This document shows positions 61,601-64,000 of a stretch of DNA of 64,000 nt, in pieces (the first letter of the stretch is position 1; every line of letters starts with the position of its first letter). Where the stretch lies: contig QCXZ01000001.1 of NCBI GenBank assembly GCA_025024175.1, positions 16,306,001-16,370,000 on the forward strand, in the 5' to 3' direction. This DNA comes from Rhyzopertha dominica. Taxonomy: Eukaryota > Arthropoda > Insecta > Coleoptera > Bostrichidae. Both the position numbers and the translations under genes were made by a program. The notes under the pieces were generated by a model. The model was not told where the DNA came from and searched no databases. It saw only the letters and a program-made list of their open reading frames with translations.

Positions 61601-64000
61601 GTCAATACTTTTTCATAAAATATATTTAACTGCAAAAAACAATTAGTTCTTCTTATAATCATTATAATTTGTACGCTTGTAATTATACAAATTAAAGTTC
61701 TGAAATACTAACTGCTAGGCGAATCTCTTTCGTATAAAAGCACTAAAAGGTTGTTTGAACAAATTAATAAAGTCATCAAACGAGCTGTTAAAGTACATAA
61801 GGTTAGCCAATAATCATAAACTGTTATAATAATTTTTAATTAACAAGTTATAATTTATATTGGAAATATTTTTCGGGGTACATTCAGTGAAAGTTTACAG
61901 GCATTTAGCGTTTCCAGTATTCAACACCATTTAGCGGTAGAAGTAAATAGTAACGGCTTTATGTGTACAGAGCTTTAATAAGTGGGTAACGAAGTAAGTA
62001 CGAGTAGTATTAAGAAAAACTCTTACCTCCTATATGTAATAACGATTTGAAAGAATCAGGTATCATTGCGTTTCATGATTGTAAAGTGGCAAAGTTATTT
62101 AACAAGTAAGTACATGCGCTTTTAAATTAAAAAAGAAAGAATAAGTTTTTCTACAATACATCAGACGCGTCCATGCTAAAATGACGGGTGTATTGAAGAA
62201 ACAGCCCACTTATAATTCTTATCCATTCAGTATTCGTTGCGTTACTCCCCCTACTGCATGCATCTATTATTTATAATATTATGCCTACCTAAAACATGAA
62301 ATATTGTTTGTTTGGAATATAAAATTTACTTTGGGTATGAGGAACTCCTTGCCTGCCGTTTCAAGTATAAGTTCTTTATTCATTTATTTATAGTTGAAAA
62401 AGACAACAACGGACTATACACTCCAATTAGAGATGTGCTTTACGTACGTGTAAATCGGGTAACGGAAGTTTACAGGATACGATAAAACACTATATTTCTT
62501 AAAGTATATTTCAAGCTAGACTACACGGCATTAATATATTAAATTGCCCTTATTCACAATGAGAAAATGCCAATGGCTTGTAAAAGACTATTATGAATAT
62601 TACACGTTCGATATATTGGCGTGTTCTTTACAATTCATGAAAACGTTAACGTTTGTCGCAAACTACGTGGAGTGGCATTAAACTAAACGAACTACACAAT
62701 GTAAACAACGGCAATCGTATAAATTGTCGAAAATTTTAAATATTCTTGTCGATCTTTCGGAGTTTTGTCATTAGTAAGCCACTGTACTAATGAAAACTAA
62801 CTACCCTGTCGGGCTAGTCTGACACTTGAAGGATTATAACATTTTCTGAACCTCTGACGAGATATTTACTGTTGTTGTAAGGACACCAGATCACTGTACA
62901 ATTTAATAATTTAAGCAAGTCGGTGAAAGTAACTCAAAATATTGAATACAAATCCCTAATTGTTTAGAGATTTCTGCATCTGATACTAAATACCTGTCAA
63001 ATGCAACATCTTATTCTTATATTCTATTTCTCAGAAATACTTCTGCTTTCATGTAAATATCAATATTGCAATCCATTTTCTTTAGTAAGGAGATAAGACT
63101 TTTTCTGGACATAAAACCATATCTCGTTCGCATAAAACACCAGTGAAGCGAAAGCAAAGGCGTAGGTATGTCTTGTGTTTAGTATATTGCAATTTAACCA
63201 AAATTCGAGTACTTCAGTAAAGACTCATCTTTATTTATTGGTAGCTACCATTACAATTTTAAATTAAAACTGACGTTACTATAATATAGAGAGCAATTAT
63301 TAAAGAAATGTCACAAGCAACACATTTACCGACATCAACCAATAATGATTGCAAGTACCAAAAATAATATGATTTTTGCGCAATCCTTAATTTTTAAACC
63401 AAATGTCATTTGTGTACATCGGTGTTCATAGGTATCGCTTATTCTAGGTCAGAGAAGGAGAGAGACAATGGCATAACTGCGAAGCAAGAACCCCTTGCAG
63501 ATTCATTAAATGCTCAGTCTCTGCCAGACGTCTCGGGTTTATTCTGAATATTTTATTTTCGTTTCATTTTCCCCTGTTTTGCATTCCCATTCAAAACCGC
63601 TTAGAGCTGCCGCTTCGGGCAGGGCGACACTAAAAATCAAAGGAATCTGCATGTAACAAATGATACGAAAGCGCGTTCGTCATCTCTCTCCAAATTACGA
63701 TCTCCAGCTGGAAAAAAAATCCTCGAGATGGTGATTGATTGAAACTTTAACGAGCGAGGATGGCGAGATGATGTCTGTTTAAATGCCGCAGCCGCAGGTG
63801 ATCTTCAGCTTTGAATAGAAAAAACCGAGTGACTATGTCGAGACCAAGACATCCGTCTAGACGCGTCCGCAGGAAGCCGAGCACTTTCAGCGACCAATAA
63901 AAGAAAATGATCCGTCTGGGTTTAGCGCCGATGAGATTTCGACGCATTCAGCAGTCGCCTTCTTTTTTAGTTGCATAACTGGCTTTATAGACCGCGTTTT
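61601..64000. other. Non-coding stretch ending in a complex patch
   Basis: AT-rich until about 63440. From there to the window end the sequence is CpG-bearing and purine-rich (GAAGGAGAGAGAC, GAGCGAGGATGGCGAGATG). A 66-codon frame on - (63747-63947) shows no family match. The patch is cut by the window end and could belong to a regulatory region or exon outside it. Confidence 0.3.

Noticed and set aside
1..64000. CRISPR arrays, telomeric TTAGG repeats, rRNA genes, integrated viral genes
   Set aside because: I looked for regularly spaced repeats, TTAGG runs, conserved rRNA cores and viral structural or replication motifs and saw none.

Overview
The window looks like AT-rich, non-coding DNA from an insect or another arthropod. 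I found no complete protein-coding gene. The longest open frame that starts at a Met is 169 codons and is probably fortuitous. Nothing bacterial is visible: no operons, no ribosome-binding-site-led genes, no rRNA. The arthropod reading is inference. It rests on the base composition, the frequent CpG, and the mix of transposable-element relics: non-LTR retrotransposons with RT and RNase H, mariner and a related DDE transposase, a Penelope-like element, a Crypton-like tyrosine recombinase, and MITEs. One possible core promoter of the arthropod initiator plus DPE type adds to it. Isolated single Ns show a draft assembly. Species and chromosome cannot be told.

Layout. 1-16 kb: mostly unrecognised sequence, with an open frame interrupted by one stop (1109-1444) and a 163-bp two-copy repeat (3140, 5652). 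16.3-16.9 kb: a short element with long terminal inverted repeats. 22-25 kb: a THAP-like zinc-finger relic, a CRE/CCAAT cluster and a LINE RT relic on +. 26.5-27.0 kb: a MITE whose relative lies at 56.5 kb. 30-34.3 kb: a mariner relic (-), a candidate promoter with first exon (-) near a 20-bp palindrome, a second DDE transposase relic (+), and an inverted pair of hammerhead-like motifs. 35-39.4 kb: two more LINE relics. 40.2-41.1 kb: the best-preserved element, a 5'-truncated Penelope-like insertion with a 13-bp target duplication, 179-bp inverted arms, a GIY-YIG domain and hammerhead-like motifs in both arms. 42-48 kb: nested unclassified repeats. 53.9-55.5 kb: a Jockey-type LINE relic with RT and RNase H (-). 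57.2-57.5 kb: the catalytic C-terminus of a tyrosine recombinase (-) beside a hairpin cluster of CACTCG motifs. 61.5 kb: a tRNA-Thr-like relic, perhaps a SINE head.

How it fits together. The likeliest picture is intergenic or long-intron DNA built up by successive insertions. If the promoter near 32118 is real, the DNA to its left may be the first intron of a gene on the - strand. Patches of less AT-rich, more complex sequence (for example 2.15-2.65, 10.2-10.6, 12.3-12.9, 17.5-17.8, 23.4-23.7, 27.6-27.9, 31.5-32.3, 37.5-37.8, 44.9-45.2 and 63.5-64.0 kb) could be regulatory DNA or exons, but only comparative or RNA data could show it.
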